A stretch of 64,000 bases of DNA from Nonomuraea sediminis (GTDB lineage Bacteria > Actinomycetota > Actinomycetes > Streptosporangiales > Streptosporangiaceae). The stretch spans positions 248,001 to 312,000 of the forward strand of contig NZ_JAHDTI010000014.1 of NCBI RefSeq assembly GCF_018531495.1, in the 5' to 3' direction. Below the pieces are notes generated by a model, which searched no databases, had not been told where the DNA came from, and was given only the letters and a program-made list of their open reading frames with translations. Each line of letters begins with the position of its first letter. The first letter of the stretch is position 1. Below are positions 42,531 to 50,677 of this stretch, piece by piece. A program made the translations under genes and the position numbers.

Positions 42531-43403
42531 ATGTCCACGATTCCGGCGATGACCGACCTGGCCGCGACGCTGGGCGTCGCGATCCACGATCCGGCGCCGC
42601 CCCGCGAGATCCGCTTCTCCCGTGCGGGCTGCCGGTTGCACGGACTCGACTGGGGCGGGACAGGATCCCCGGTACTCCTGCTGCACGGCGGCGGACTGAC
42701 CGCGCACACGTGGGATTTCGTCTGCCTCGGCCTGCGCGGCGCCGCCCGGCTGGTCGCGCTGGATCTGCGTGGTCACGGCGACAGTGACTGGTCCGACGAC
42801 TACCGCATCGACACCATGGCGGCCGATGTCGTCGCCGCGGCCGACCACCTCGGCTTCGAGCGGGTCGGGCTGGTCGGCATGTCGCTCGGCGCCGTGGTCG
42901 CGGCCCACGTCGCCGATGCGCGGCCCGACCTGGTGGAGCGGCTGGCGATCGTCGACGTCGCACCCGGCGCCGACTTCGAGAGCACCTGGCGAATGCGGGC
43001 GTTCATGGCCCGGCTCGGTCCGGTGCGGGAACTCGAGACGGTGGTGGAGGCCGCCATGCGGGTCAATCCACGCGCCAACCGCGCGGGTGTCGCCTACCGC
43101 ATGAGCACGATGTTCCGCCGTGCGCCCGATGGCGATTGGGCGCCGAAGGCCGATCCGCGTCCACCCGACTTCTCCGCCATTCTCGAGGCAGTCGAACGGC
43201 TGGCCGCCCAGCTGACCGGGGTGCCGGTGCTGCTGGTGCGCGGCGAACGCAGCAAAGTGCTCCCCCAGGCGACCGCCGAACGCCTGGTCGGGCGCATTCC
43301 GGACGGGCAGCTCGTGGTCGTACCGGACGCGGGGCACAACGTCCAGGAGGACAACCCGGCCGCGCTGATCGCCGCCTTGCGCGTCTTCTTCGGATCTTCG
43401 TGA
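42531..43403 (+). CDS. Alpha/beta hydrolase under TetR control
   Basis: A 290-residue soluble alpha/beta hydrolase: LLLHGGGLTAHTWDFV (oxyanion HGG), LDLRGHGDSDWSDDY, nucleophile VGMSLGAVVA, acid region VLLVRGERSKVLP and histidine in VPDAGHNVQEDNP. The cap region (residues 160-220) is short. It belongs with esterases, lactonases and epoxide hydrolase-like proteins; the exact substrate is not visible. The ATG has GGGAGG seven bases upstream, itself adjoining the second operator. Its tail is 21 bases from the convergent SRPBCC gene. Confidence 0.88.
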   Translation: MSTIPAMTDLAATLGVAIHDPAPPREIRFSRAGCRLHGLDWGGTGSPVLLLHGGGLTAHTWDFVCLGLRGAARLVALDLRGHGDSDWSDDYRIDTMAADVVAAADHLGFERVGLVGMSLGAVVAAHVADARPDLVERLAIVDVAPGADFESTWRMRAFMARLGPVRELETVVEAAMRVNPRANRAGVAYRMSTMFRRAPDGDWAPKADPRPPDFSAILEAVERLAAQLTGVPVLLVRGERSKVLPQATAERLVGRIPDGQLVVVPDAGHNVQEDNPAALIAALRVFFGSS

Positions 43404-43424
43404 ACCAGTACGGCGAGCGCCGGC

Positions 43425-44072
43425 TCAGCGGCGGGCTTCGGCGGCGGTCTTGAGTGCGGCCAGCCAGGCGTCGAGACCTGGTGCGAGGTACTTGATGGAG
43501 GTGGCCGGGTCGGCCTCGATCTGGTCACCGGTCCAGCTCTCCTCGGTGCGCACGAGGACACCGCCCTTGACCTTGATGAAGTTCCAGACGTGGACGCCCC
43601 GGTCGATGCGCAGTCCCTTGCCGATCGCGGGCCCGGTCCAGCGGATGCACCGGTTGTGCTTGATCTGCTGGACGGTGGAGGTGATGACCAGGGTGGTGGC
43701 GGGGGTCGCGGGCGTGGCGGGCGCCGGCGTGGTCCACCGGAACCGCGAACCCTTCCTCAGCGGGCCCGGGTCCAGCCGCTTCATGCTGGTGACGGGCTTC
43801 TGCCAGGAGGGCCAGCCTTCCACGTCGGTGTGCAGCTTCCAGATGGTGCTCAGCGGCGCCTTGATGAGGATCTCGGTTCGGTGGTGGAGCTTGGCGGCGG
43901 GATCGATGCCCTCGCCCCGGCAGGTCAGTGCGGCGTCGCCGTACATCGTGCTCTGAGCGGCGGCGGCATGAGCCGGTGCGGCGACCAGGAGCCCGGTGGC
44001 GGCCAGCGGGATCGCGAGCAGAGCGGCGCGCAGCCGGACCTGGCGGCGGGGGGATCGTGCGGTGTCGATCAT
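43425..44072 (-). CDS. Secreted SRPBCC-fold protein
   Basis: A 215-residue protein. The Sec signal peptide runs to about residue 38 (RAALLAIPLAATGLLVAAPA, then HAAAA). The mature part is a polyketide-cyclase/START-like SRPBCC domain: IKAPLSTIWKLHTDVEGWPS, KPVTSMKRLDPGPLRKGSRF, and a C-terminal long helix. SRPBCC domains bind hydrophobic ligands; secreted ones are unusual, since most are cytosolic. A lone pair of cysteines may form a disulphide. GAGGAG precedes the ATG. The gene diverges from a tetR-like gene with a TetR-type operator in between, so that regulator likely controls it. Confidence 0.8.
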   Translation of the reverse strand: MIDTARSPRRQVRLRAALLAIPLAATGLLVAAPAHAAAAQSTMYGDAALTCRGEGIDPAAKLHHRTEILIKAPLSTIWKLHTDVEGWPSWQKPVTSMKRLDPGPLRKGSRFRWTTPAPATPATPATTLVITSTVQQIKHNRCIRWTGPAIGKGLRIDRGVHVWNFIKVKGGVLVRTEESWTGDQIEADPATSIKYLAPGLDAWLAALKTAAEARR

Positions 44073-44107
44073 GACTGTTCTCCTCGTCTCGTTAATGCCT
44101 CTTGCGA

Positions 44108-44126
44108 GAGTTAGAGGCTATAACTC
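44108..44126. promoter_or_regulatory. 19-bp palindromic TetR-type operator
   Basis: GAGTTAGAGGCTATAACTC pairs at 8 of 9 positions around its centre and lies between the divergent SRPBCC and tetR-like genes. A related CCTCTAACT, the complement of its left part, recurs at about 44160-44168, near the regulator's start. Confidence 0.65.
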
Positions 44127-44208
44127 GCCGAGTCTTAGCGTCAATAGCGAAAGTGAGAACCTCTAACTAGACTGCGACGTTGTCACGCTGAGCAGGAAGG
44201 AGCGGCTG

Positions 44209-44856
44209 ATGACGGACGCAGGAGGGCAGAGCCCGCGGGAGCGCTACCGGGCTCAGGTGCACGCGGAGATCAAGCGACACGCGTGGGAGCAGATCGCCGA
44301 TGCGGGAGTGTCCGCGCTGTCGCTCAACGCGATCGCCAAACAGATGGGCATGAGCGGCCCCGCCCTCTACCGGTACTTCGCCGGCCGCGACGAGTTGATC
44401 ACCGCGCTCATCCGCGACGCGTACCGCAGCCTCGCCGACACCGTCGGAGCGGCGTTCGACTCCGGTGCCGACCTGGCCGGACTGGCCCAGGTCATCAGGG
44501 ACTGGGCCAGGAGCGATCCGCAGCGGTACTTCCTCATCTACGGCACGCCCGTCCCCGGCTACCACGCACCCGACGACATCACCGCGATCTCGTTCGAGGT
44601 CATGACGGTGCTGCTCGAAGCCTCCGGTGTGCCATCGGCCGACAGGCCGGCGACACCGTTCGACGCCCACCTGGAGACCCACCGCGCATGGGCGGACGAC
44701 CACCCGGCGGCGGCCACGACCCTGCATCGCGCCCTGTCCTTCTGGACCCGCCTGCACGGCGTGCTCTCACTGGAACTCGCCGGTCACTTCGCCGGAATGG
44801 AGTTCGACCCCGACCTCCTGATCGCGGACGAACTGAACGACCTGCTGACGCGGTGA
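44209..44856 (+). CDS. TetR/AcrR-family transcriptional regulator
   Basis: A 215-residue repressor: helix-turn-helix (residues 20-68) WEQIADAGVSALSLNAIAKQ then MGMSGPALYRYFAGRDELI, and a WHG/TetR_C_13-like C-terminal domain (FYTRLHGVLSLELAGHF-like end, here SFWTRLHGVLSLELAGHFAG). AAGGAG is well placed. Divergent to the secreted SRPBCC gene with a palindromic operator between, so autoregulation and control of that gene are likely. It converges on the ECF42 sigma gene, with 12 bases between the stops. Confidence 0.9.
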   Translation: MTDAGGQSPRERYRAQVHAEIKRHAWEQIADAGVSALSLNAIAKQMGMSGPALYRYFAGRDELITALIRDAYRSLADTVGAAFDSGADLAGLAQVIRDWARSDPQRYFLIYGTPVPGYHAPDDITAISFEVMTVLLEASGVPSADRPATPFDAHLETHRAWADDHPAAATTLHRALSFWTRLHGVLSLELAGHFAGMEFDPDLLIADELNDLLTR

Positions 44857-44868
44857 CCACGTCGTCGA

Positions 44869-46083
44869 TCACAGCGGTCTCACTCGGCCGGCCCGGGACT
44901 CCAGGTAGCGCTGCTCGGCGATGCTGGCGGTGGCCTTCGCGGCGCGCCGGTAGTGCTCGTACGCCCCGACCGTGTCACCGGCCTTCTCCAGCAGATGCGC
45001 CCGTACCGATAGCAGCCGGTGATGCCCGGCCATCCGCTCGTCACCATCCAATGCGGTCAGCAAGGCCAGCCCGGCCAGTGGGCCCTCGGTCTCGGCGAGC
45101 GCGATAGCCCGGTTGAGGGTGACCATGGGGTTGGGCGCGATCCGTTCCAGGATCAGGTAGAGCGCGTGCACCTGCGGCCAGTTGGTCTCCTCGGCCGTGG
45201 CCGCGTCGGCGTGCGTGGCGGCGATGGCGGCCTGCAGTTGGTAAGGACCCAGTGCCGGGCCGGCCAGCGACGCCTTGACCAGCTCGAGGCCTTCGTCGAT
45301 CAGCTCGCGGTCCCACTTCGTCCGGTCCTGCTCGTCCAGCGGCACCAGGTCGCCGGCGGCCGTCGTCCGCGTCTCCCGGCGGGCGTGGGTCAGCAGCATC
45401 AGCGCGAGCAGCGCGGTCACCTCGTCGTCCTCGGGCAGTTGCGCGTGCACCATCCTGGCCAGCCGAATCGCCTCGCGCGCGAGGTCGGCGCGGTGCAGCT
45501 CGCTGCCCGAGGAGGCGGTGTAGCCCTCGTTGAAGATCAGGTAGAGCACGTGCAGGACGGCCCTGAGCCGCTCCTCACGCTCCGCGCCGTACGGCAGGCT
45601 GAACGAGCTGCCCGCGGCCTTGATGCGCTGCTTGGCCCGGCTGATCCTGGCCGCCATCGTGGCCTCCGGCACCAGGAACGCGCGGGCGATCTCAGCGGTG
45701 GTCAGACCCCCGACCGCCCGCAGCGTCAGGGCGATCTGCGAGGCCGCGGTCAGCGTCGGATGGCAGCACAGGAACAGCAGGACGAGCGTGTCGTCGGTGT
45801 CCGGTACGTCCTCGGGCACCCCCTCGGTGGCCGCCGCCGACTCCCGCTCGCGGCGCGCGTGGTCACTGCGCAGCTGGTCGATGAGCCGCCGGGACGCGAC
45901 AGTCACCAGCCAGCCGCGCGGGTTGTCCGGCACTCCCCCGGCCGGCCACTGCACGGTCGCGGCGAGGACGGCCTCCTGGACAGCGTCCTCACACTCCTCG
46001 AAGCGACCGTGGCGGCGTACCAACACGCCGAGGACCTGCTGCGCGAGCTCACGCAGCAGGTCCTCGACGGCCGGCGCCGTCAT
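44869..46083 (-). CDS. ECF42-family RNA polymerase sigma factor with DUF6596/TPR-like C-terminus
   Basis: A 404-residue sigma factor: region 2 CEDAVQEAVLAATVQWPAGG, region 4 LTTAEIARAFLVPEATMAAR, then a long C-terminal extension from about residue 180 with LFNEGYTASSG-type DUF6596 sequence (LIFNEGYTASSGSELHRADL) and helix pairs. The linker has LLFLCCHPTLTAAS. This is the ECF42 (SigJ/YlaC-distinct) type, regulated through its own C-terminal extension and normally encoded beside DGPF (YCII-related) proteins, as here: its start overlaps the DGPF gene stop by four bases. The cognate promoter motif is visible upstream of that gene. Confidence 0.9.
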   Translation of the reverse strand: MTAPAVEDLLRELAQQVLGVLVRRHGRFEECEDAVQEAVLAATVQWPAGGVPDNPRGWLVTVASRRLIDQLRSDHARRERESAAATEGVPEDVPDTDDTLVLLFLCCHPTLTAASQIALTLRAVGGLTTAEIARAFLVPEATMAARISRAKQRIKAAGSSFSLPYGAEREERLRAVLHVLYLIFNEGYTASSGSELHRADLAREAIRLARMVHAQLPEDDEVTALLALMLLTHARRETRTTAAGDLVPLDEQDRTKWDRELIDEGLELVKASLAGPALGPYQLQAAIAATHADAATAEETNWPQVHALYLILERIAPNPMVTLNRAIALAETEGPLAGLALLTALDGDERMAGHHRLLSVRAHLLEKAGDTVGAYEHYRRAAKATASIAEQRYLESRAGRVRPL

Positions 46084-46451
46084 GCCTCCAGTTGCCCGTC
46101 AGCGAACATGACCTGCCGCACCTCGACCCCCAGGCCCTCGATCGCGGCGTCAGGGATCTGCGACGCCAGCTCGATCGCCCGCTCCTTGTTCTCGCAGTCG
46201 ATCAGGTAGAAGCCGCCCAGATGCTCCTTGGCCTCCAGGAAAGGTCCGTCGGTCACCACCGGCCGGCCGTCGCGCACGGACACCACCACTGCCTGTGACG
46301 GGTCGACCAGCGCCTGCGTAGAGATCAGCTCACCGGACCTCTTCAGCGCCTCGATGAACGTGCCATGCCCGTTGCCGAGCGCCGCCTTCTCCTCGTCGGT
46401 CAGCGCGTCCAGCACGGCCGGGTTGATATGCATGCTGATCAGGAACTGCAT
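46080..46451 (-). CDS. DGPF/YCII-related domain protein
   Basis: A 123-residue protein starting MQFLISMHINPAVLDALTDE, with the eponymous motif in VVTDGPFLEAKEHLGGFYLI and a ferredoxin-like YCII fold. AAGGAG precedes the ATG and fixes the start; the longer frame upstream has none. DGPF proteins are the standard genetic partners and targets of ECF42 sigma factors; their activity is unknown. The first gene of a DGPF-sigma operon read from an ECF42-like promoter. Confidence 0.9.
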   Translation of the reverse strand: MQFLISMHINPAVLDALTDEEKAALGNGHGTFIEALKRSGELISTQALVDPSQAVVVSVRDGRPVVTDGPFLEAKEHLGGFYLIDCENKERAIELASQIPDAAIEGLGVEVRQVMFADGQLEA

Positions 46452-46500
46452 CTCGTACTCCTTGTCGTCACGAGCCCTGGCTGGGCCCTTCCACCCGTTG

Positions 46501-46527
46501 GTCGGAGCCACCGCCGTCGTCTTGACA
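46501..46527 (-). promoter_or_regulatory. ECF42-type promoter of the DGPF-sigma operon
   Basis: On the minus strand TGTCAA (46522-46527), 17 bp, CGAC (46501-46504), followed by CAAC. The ECF42 consensus as I recall is TGTCGA and CGA/TC, so five of six -35 bases and the -10 core agree. It lies 50 bases upstream of the DGPF start. Confidence 0.7.
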
Positions 46528-46566
46528 TCCCCGCCGGAAACTTTCGCGCGAGTTTCGCCGTACCGA

Positions 46567-46593
46567 TGTCAAGAAGCTCTCGACCGCTCCGAC
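46567..46593 (+). promoter_or_regulatory. ECF42-type promoter of the divergent MFS gene
   Basis: TGTCAA (46567-46572), 17 bp, CGAC (46590-46593), then CAAC. Spacing and flanks (CTCCGACCAAC) are the same as in the opposite-facing promoter at 46501-46527, and the MFS start codon is 38 bases downstream. Confidence 0.7.
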
Positions 46594-46631
46594 CAACCGG
46601 CGACACGTCGAGAGAACAGGAAGTTTCGGAT

Positions 46632-48119
46632 ATGCGAGTCAACCGGGCATGGCTGGGACTGGTCGTCCTGGCGCTGCCGGCATTGTTCGTCGCCATCGAC
46701 ACGACGGCGTTGCTCCTCGCGCTCCCGCAGTTGAGCGCCGGCCTGGGGGCCACCAACGTCGAGCAGCTGTGGATCAGTGACAGCTACGGATTCATGGTCG
46801 CCGGCCTGGTCATCACGATGGGCACGCTCGGCGACCGGATCGGCCGCCGGCGGTTGCTGATGATCGGCGGAGCGGCGTTCGCGGTGCTGTCGGTCGTGGC
46901 CGCCTTCGCGGACAGCCCGCTGATGCTGATCGTCGCGCGTGCGCTGCTGGGCGTCGCCGGGGCGACCCTGGCGCCGTCCACACTTGCCCTGATCACCAAC
47001 ATGTTCCACGACGGACGGCAGCGCGGGACGGCCATCGCGATCTGGGCGACCTGCCAGTTCACCGGCGGCGCGCTCGGCCCCGTGCTCGCCGGATTCCTGC
47101 TCCAGCACTTCTGGTGGGGATCGGTGTTCCTGGTCGCCGTGCCGGCGATGGCGTTGCTGCTGCTCGCCGGGCCGGTCCTGCTGCCGGAGTTCCGCAGCGA
47201 CCAGGCCGGCCGGCTGGACCTGGCCAGCGTCGGGCTGTCGATCGTGGCGGTGCTCCTGATGGTCTACGGCATCAAGCAACTGACCGTCGAGAGCGTGTCG
47301 GCCGTCCCGGCGCTGGCCCTCGTCGCCGGCGCGGTCCTCGGATTGCTGTTCGTACGCCGGCAGCTCCGGCTGGAGACGCCGCTGCTGGACCTGCGGCTGT
47401 TCCGCAACCGTCCGTTCACGGCCGTACTCGTCGCGCTGGCCTTCGCCGGCATCGCGATGGCCGGCACGGGCCTGCTGGTGACCCAGTATCTGCAGAGCGT
47501 GCTGGGCTTCTCGCCGTTCACGTCGGCACTGCTGTTCGCACCCATGGGCCTGGGTACGGCGGCCGGCACGATGGCCGCACCGGCGCTGGCCCGGCGGATG
47601 AAGCAGACGACAGCCATCGCCGGCGGGCTGGCGGGGTCGGCGCTGGGCAGCCTGCTGCTGGTCGGCGCCGACGGCAAGCTCGCCCTGCCCCTGGTCATGA
47701 TCGGCATCACCGTGCTCGCGCTGGGCACCGGCCCGCTGTTCGCGCTGGGCACTGGGCTGATCGTCGGATCCGTACCGCCGGAGCGCGCCGGCTCGGCGGC
47801 GTCGATGTCGGAGACCGGCAACTACTTCGGCGGCTCGCTCGGCTTCGCGCTGCTCGGCGTGGTGGCCGCGGTGGTCTACCGCAGCCGGATGGACGGCACG
47901 TCCGACTCGCTGGCCGGCGCGGTCGCCACCAGCCGGCACCTTCCCGCCGCCCAGGGCGCTGATCTGCTGCACACCGCGCGGGAGGCGTTCACGGCCGGCC
48001 TGCACGTCACCGGCCTCATCGCCGCGATCATCTTCGCCGGGCTGGCCGTACTGACACTGACCATGCGCCCGGCGACCACCCCCGCCGCGCTCCCCGACTA
48101 CGAGGCGACCCGCTCATAG
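46632..48119 (+). CDS. MFS drug exporter, DHA2 (14-helix, EmrB/SmvA-like) family
   Basis: A 495-residue transporter with 14 predicted helices. Motifs: FVAIDTTALLLALPQLSAGL in helix 1 (motif D-type), GDRIGRRRLLMIGG (motif A) and GVAGATLAPSTLALI (motif C, antiporter signature). SmvA/QacA-like exporters of cationic or aromatic drugs share this pattern. The start at MRVNRAW is supported by homology; a GGAAG lies upstream. An ECF42-type promoter identical in layout to that of the adjacent sigma operon lies in front of it, so export may be part of the ECF42 response. Confidence 0.9.
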   Translation: MRVNRAWLGLVVLALPALFVAIDTTALLLALPQLSAGLGATNVEQLWISDSYGFMVAGLVITMGTLGDRIGRRRLLMIGGAAFAVLSVVAAFADSPLMLIVARALLGVAGATLAPSTLALITNMFHDGRQRGTAIAIWATCQFTGGALGPVLAGFLLQHFWWGSVFLVAVPAMALLLLAGPVLLPEFRSDQAGRLDLASVGLSIVAVLLMVYGIKQLTVESVSAVPALALVAGAVLGLLFVRRQLRLETPLLDLRLFRNRPFTAVLVALAFAGIAMAGTGLLVTQYLQSVLGFSPFTSALLFAPMGLGTAAGTMAAPALARRMKQTTAIAGGLAGSALGSLLLVGADGKLALPLVMIGITVLALGTGPLFALGTGLIVGSVPPERAGSAASMSETGNYFGGSLGFALLGVVAAVVYRSRMDGTSDSLAGAVATSRHLPAAQGADLLHTAREAFTAGLHVTGLIAAIIFAGLAVLTLTMRPATTPAALPDYEATRS

Positions 48120-48416
48120 AACCCTGCATATCCGTCACGCGGCGGCGCCTCACAGGATTGGGAAACATCAGATTTCGTCATTGTATGGTGCATTTTCCCC
48201 AAGGAATCGAACAAAGCGCGCTCGCGCTCAACCCCCACCATTGTGGAAGCGCCGCACATTCAACCGACCGACCACCGCCACACTTCCCTCGAACACCACA
48301 CAAAGCATTCTCAAAGCCTTCCCCCTATGTCCCGATATGCCCCCATTTCGAGTGTTATTGTCCGTTTGTCAACATAGGACGGCTCTCGCATCGAGAGTCA
48401 GCTCATTGGGGGGAAC
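48120..48416 (+). other. A/T-richer gene-free region before the Trp-rich peptide gene
   Basis: Nearly 300 bases with lower GC than the flanks and several A/T-rich stretches (48150-48200, 48290-48380). No frame has both a ribosome binding site and sensible codon use. It probably holds the promoter of the small gene at 48417, but no -35/-10 pair could be fixed with confidence. Confidence 0.4.
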
Positions 48417-48575
48417 ATGGCACGTTTCGGCTTCCCTGCGTGGGGCGGCTGGGGCCCAGGTCCGAACTGGCTGTGGCCAAGACGCGGCTGCGGCTGGCGC
48501 CGCCGCTGGTGGGGCGGCGGCGGCTGGGGCGGCGGCTGCGGCGGCGGCTGCCGCCGTAGGCGCTGGTGGTGGTAG
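48417..48575 (+). CDS. 52-residue Trp/Gly/Arg-rich peptide
   Basis: ATG at 48417 follows GGGGGGA six to seven bases upstream. The peptide begins MARFGFPAWGGWGPGPNWLW and ends CRRRRWWW. Of 52 residues 17 are Gly, 11 Trp, 10 Arg and 3 Cys; there is no Lys, Glu, Asp, Ser or Thr. A perfect 12-bp terminator hairpin starts 11 bases after the stop, so the transcript seems dedicated to it. It is strongly cationic and aromatic, like Trp/Arg-rich antimicrobial or nucleic-acid-binding peptides, or a RiPP precursor without nearby modifying enzymes. No known family is recognised. The repetitive G/C codons could also favour a chance frame, but start and terminator argue against that. Confidence 0.6.
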   Translation: MARFGFPAWGGWGPGPNWLWPRRGCGWRRRWWGGGGWGGGCGGGCRRRRWWW

Positions 48576-48585
48576 ACAAACCCAA

Positions 48586-48620
48586 GAGAGCCGACGGCAA
48601 GCCCGTCGGCTCTCCTTTCT
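48586..48620 (+). terminator. Rho-independent terminator of the Trp-rich peptide gene
   Basis: GAGAGCCGACGG (48586-48597) and its perfect complement (48603-48614) with a 5-base loop, followed by CCTTTCT. Confidence 0.85.
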
Positions 48621-48753
48621 GCCCCGAGCTCCGGAGGAAAGGGAAATGTTTATCAGCAGGCGCGTTGCTTGCCGCTGACATCAAAAATAAACATCGACCT
48701 GGGGAAATATCTCACGGGGTGACAGAAACGTTCGTCAGGCCCTGGTCGTGTGA

Positions 48754-49380
48754 TCAGGGAGCGGATCCGGGAAGTCCGAGGGTGCGGTGGACCATCTGGT
48801 GCATGTGCCTGCGGAAGCGCTTCAGTACGCGAGGGTCGTCAGGAGCGCGCCGCTCGCCGCTCTTGTCGAACACCCCGCTCTGCACGAAGCTGTGGATGCA
48901 CCAGATCACCGAGTTGATCGTGTAGTCCACGTCCACGTCATCCGCGGTGACGAGCGGGGTGATGGAGTCGATGACGAACTGGGCCAGGGGCTGGACGTAC
49001 CGTGGCTCCAGTTCGGTGACGTCGCTGGCGTCGGAGAGCCACCGGTGCATCCACAGCGCCGGGACCTCGGGATGCTCGACGCAGAAGTCGATGTAGTCGT
49101 CGATGAGCCGGTGCAGGGCGACGATCTTCTGGTCGGGCGGAGCGGACCACAGGTCCTTGACCGCCTTCTCCATGACGGCCGCGTGATCCACGTGGGCCCG
49201 CTCCATGACCGCGAGATAGAGCTCGCGCTTGCTGCCGACGTGATAGTTGATGGTGGCGATGTTGAGTCCCGCCGCCTCCGCGATCTGCCTGGTCGAGGTG
49301 CCGTCGTAGCCAAGGGCGGCGAACAGCCTGGTCGCGACCTGGAGGATCATCTCCCGCTGGCCGCTTTCACCTGTACTCAT
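48754..49380 (-). CDS. TetR/AcrR-family transcriptional regulator
   Basis: A 208-residue repressor starting MSTGESGQREMILQVATRLF, with the helix-turn-helix GYDGTSTRQIAEAAGLNIAT then INYHVGSKRELY. The ligand domain contains PALWMHRWLSDASDVTELEP, closely like the regulator at 27745-28383, so the two are paralogues. The start is at MSTGES, where the paralogue also begins; the longer frame upstream runs through the operator region. A perfect inverted repeat 32 bases upstream is the likely self-operator. Target genes are not obvious. Confidence 0.9.
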   Translation of the reverse strand: MSTGESGQREMILQVATRLFAALGYDGTSTRQIAEAAGLNIATINYHVGSKRELYLAVMERAHVDHAAVMEKAVKDLWSAPPDQKIVALHRLIDDYIDFCVEHPEVPALWMHRWLSDASDVTELEPRYVQPLAQFVIDSITPLVTADDVDVDYTINSVIWCIHSFVQSGVFDKSGERRAPDDPRVLKRFRRHMHQMVHRTLGLPGSAP

Positions 49381-49411
49381 GAAGGGGACCGTAAATACCC
49401 CAAATCGCCCA

Positions 49412-49429
49412 GTCAATCGTTTGATTGAC
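49412..49429. promoter_or_regulatory. GTCAATC-GTTT-GATTGAC operator of the TetR gene
   Basis: Perfect 7-bp arms with a 4-bp spacer, 32-49 bases upstream of the start codon of the minus-strand tetR-like gene, in an A/T-rich stretch. Typical size for a TetR-family operator. Confidence 0.65.
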
Positions 49430-49500
49430 AAAAACTGACCAAGTAAGTGCAAGGTTGGTTAAAGTGGTCTATATCGCCCAATATCATTCAGCGGGGCCCG

Positions 49501-50619
49501 TCAGGACTCGGGCTCGCCGAACGTCTGGCGGTGCAGGCGTTCCAGGGCGATGACCACCGCGCCGCGCACCACGGGGTCGCCCGCCACGGTGCCGACGGCG
49601 ACCTGGGTGGGCAGCGGGGTTTCGCGCTGGAGCCGCTCCTCCACCCTGGCGGCCAGCGGTGCGCCCGCCGCCCTGCCGATCTCTCCTGCCAGGACCACGA
49701 AGCCGGGGTCGAGGACGGCGCAGACTCCCATCGCCGCGATCGCGACCCGGTCCGCGAGCGCGTCCAGGAAGTCGGGTGTGGCCCGCCGTACGGCTGAAAC
49801 GGCGTCGTCGGCGGGCAGGCCGTACTGACGGGCGAGCTCGCGTACGGCGGGGCCACCGACGAGACGCTGCAGCGTGCTGCCGCCGAGAGTGGTGGGCACG
49901 TGGGCGATCTCACCGGCGCCGCCGGACCTGCCGCGGTGCAGGCGGCCGTCCAGGATCACCGCCACGCCGATGCCCTCGCCGAGCGACAGCAGCGCGAACG
50001 TGTCGTGCCCGCGGGCCGCGCCCAGCCGCTGCTCGGCCAGGCCGATCAGGTTGACCTCGTTCTCCACGAGGACGGGTACGTCGCCGAGCCGGTCGCGCAG
50101 GCCCGGCAGCAGGTTGGCGTGCCAGGTGGGCAGCGCGAAGATGAAGGCCACGTCGCCGGTGACCGGATCGACCACGCCGAGTGTGCCGATGACGACGCCG
50201 TCCAGGCGGGCGACCTTGGCGTCGGCCAGCGCGGCGGCGATGGTGTCGTACACGAGCTTGTCGGGCGCCGCGTGCCGATCCTGGGGAAGCGCGGCGGCGC
50301 CGACCTGGCGTCCTGTGAGGTCGTTGACCGTGGCGAGCACCTGGTCGGGGCGGACCTCCACGCCCGCCACGTGCGCCCGGTCGGCGACGACGCCGTAGAG
50401 CAGCGCGTTCGGGCCACGCCGCCGGGTCTGCGACTGGCCGACCTGAGAGATCAGGCCCTGCTCCTCCATGCGGTCGACCAGGTCGCCGACCGTCGCCCTG
50501 GACAGGCCGGTGCGCTGTTGCAGTTCCGCTCTGGACAGGGGGCCGTGGGCCAGCAGCAGGTCGTACGCCGTCCTGTCGTTGATCAGACGCGCGGTGTGCG
50601 GGGAGGCGGTGCGGGGCAT
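49501..50619 (-). CDS. ROK-family transcriptional repressor (NagC/XylR-like)
   Basis: A 372-residue regulator: an N-terminal winged helix (AELQQRTGLSRATVGDLVDR) and a ROK sugar-binding domain with VIGTLGVVDPVTGDV, VENEVNLIGLAEQRLG and LGEGIGVAVILDGRLHRG. The zinc-binding Cys cluster of sugar-kinase ROK proteins is missing (GGSTLQRLVGG replaces the Cys-G-x-x-G-Cys-x-E loop), as in other regulatory members. It diverges from an MFS permease and GH20 hexosaminidase pair, which fits a repressor of amino-sugar use released by GlcNAc or a chitin-derived sugar. Its ATG at 50619 is only 58 bases from the MFS start. Confidence 0.88.
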   Translation of the reverse strand: MPRTASPHTARLINDRTAYDLLLAHGPLSRAELQQRTGLSRATVGDLVDRMEEQGLISQVGQSQTRRRGPNALLYGVVADRAHVAGVEVRPDQVLATVNDLTGRQVGAAALPQDRHAAPDKLVYDTIAAALADAKVARLDGVVIGTLGVVDPVTGDVAFIFALPTWHANLLPGLRDRLGDVPVLVENEVNLIGLAEQRLGAARGHDTFALLSLGEGIGVAVILDGRLHRGRSGGAGEIAHVPTTLGGSTLQRLVGGPAVRELARQYGLPADDAVSAVRRATPDFLDALADRVAIAAMGVCAVLDPGFVVLAGEIGRAAGAPLAARVEERLQRETPLPTQVAVGTVAGDPVVRGAVVIALERLHRQTFGEPES

Positions 50620-50677
50620 GGCGATTGTTTATCACAGCCTCTTTTTTTCTGGATACCATCCTGTTAATTTGCGACGT

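Noticed and set aside
48181..48678. Longer frames across the Trp-rich peptide gene and its terminator
   Set aside because: They run through the terminator hairpin, start inside the A/T-rich non-coding part without a ribosome binding site, and have odd residue use.
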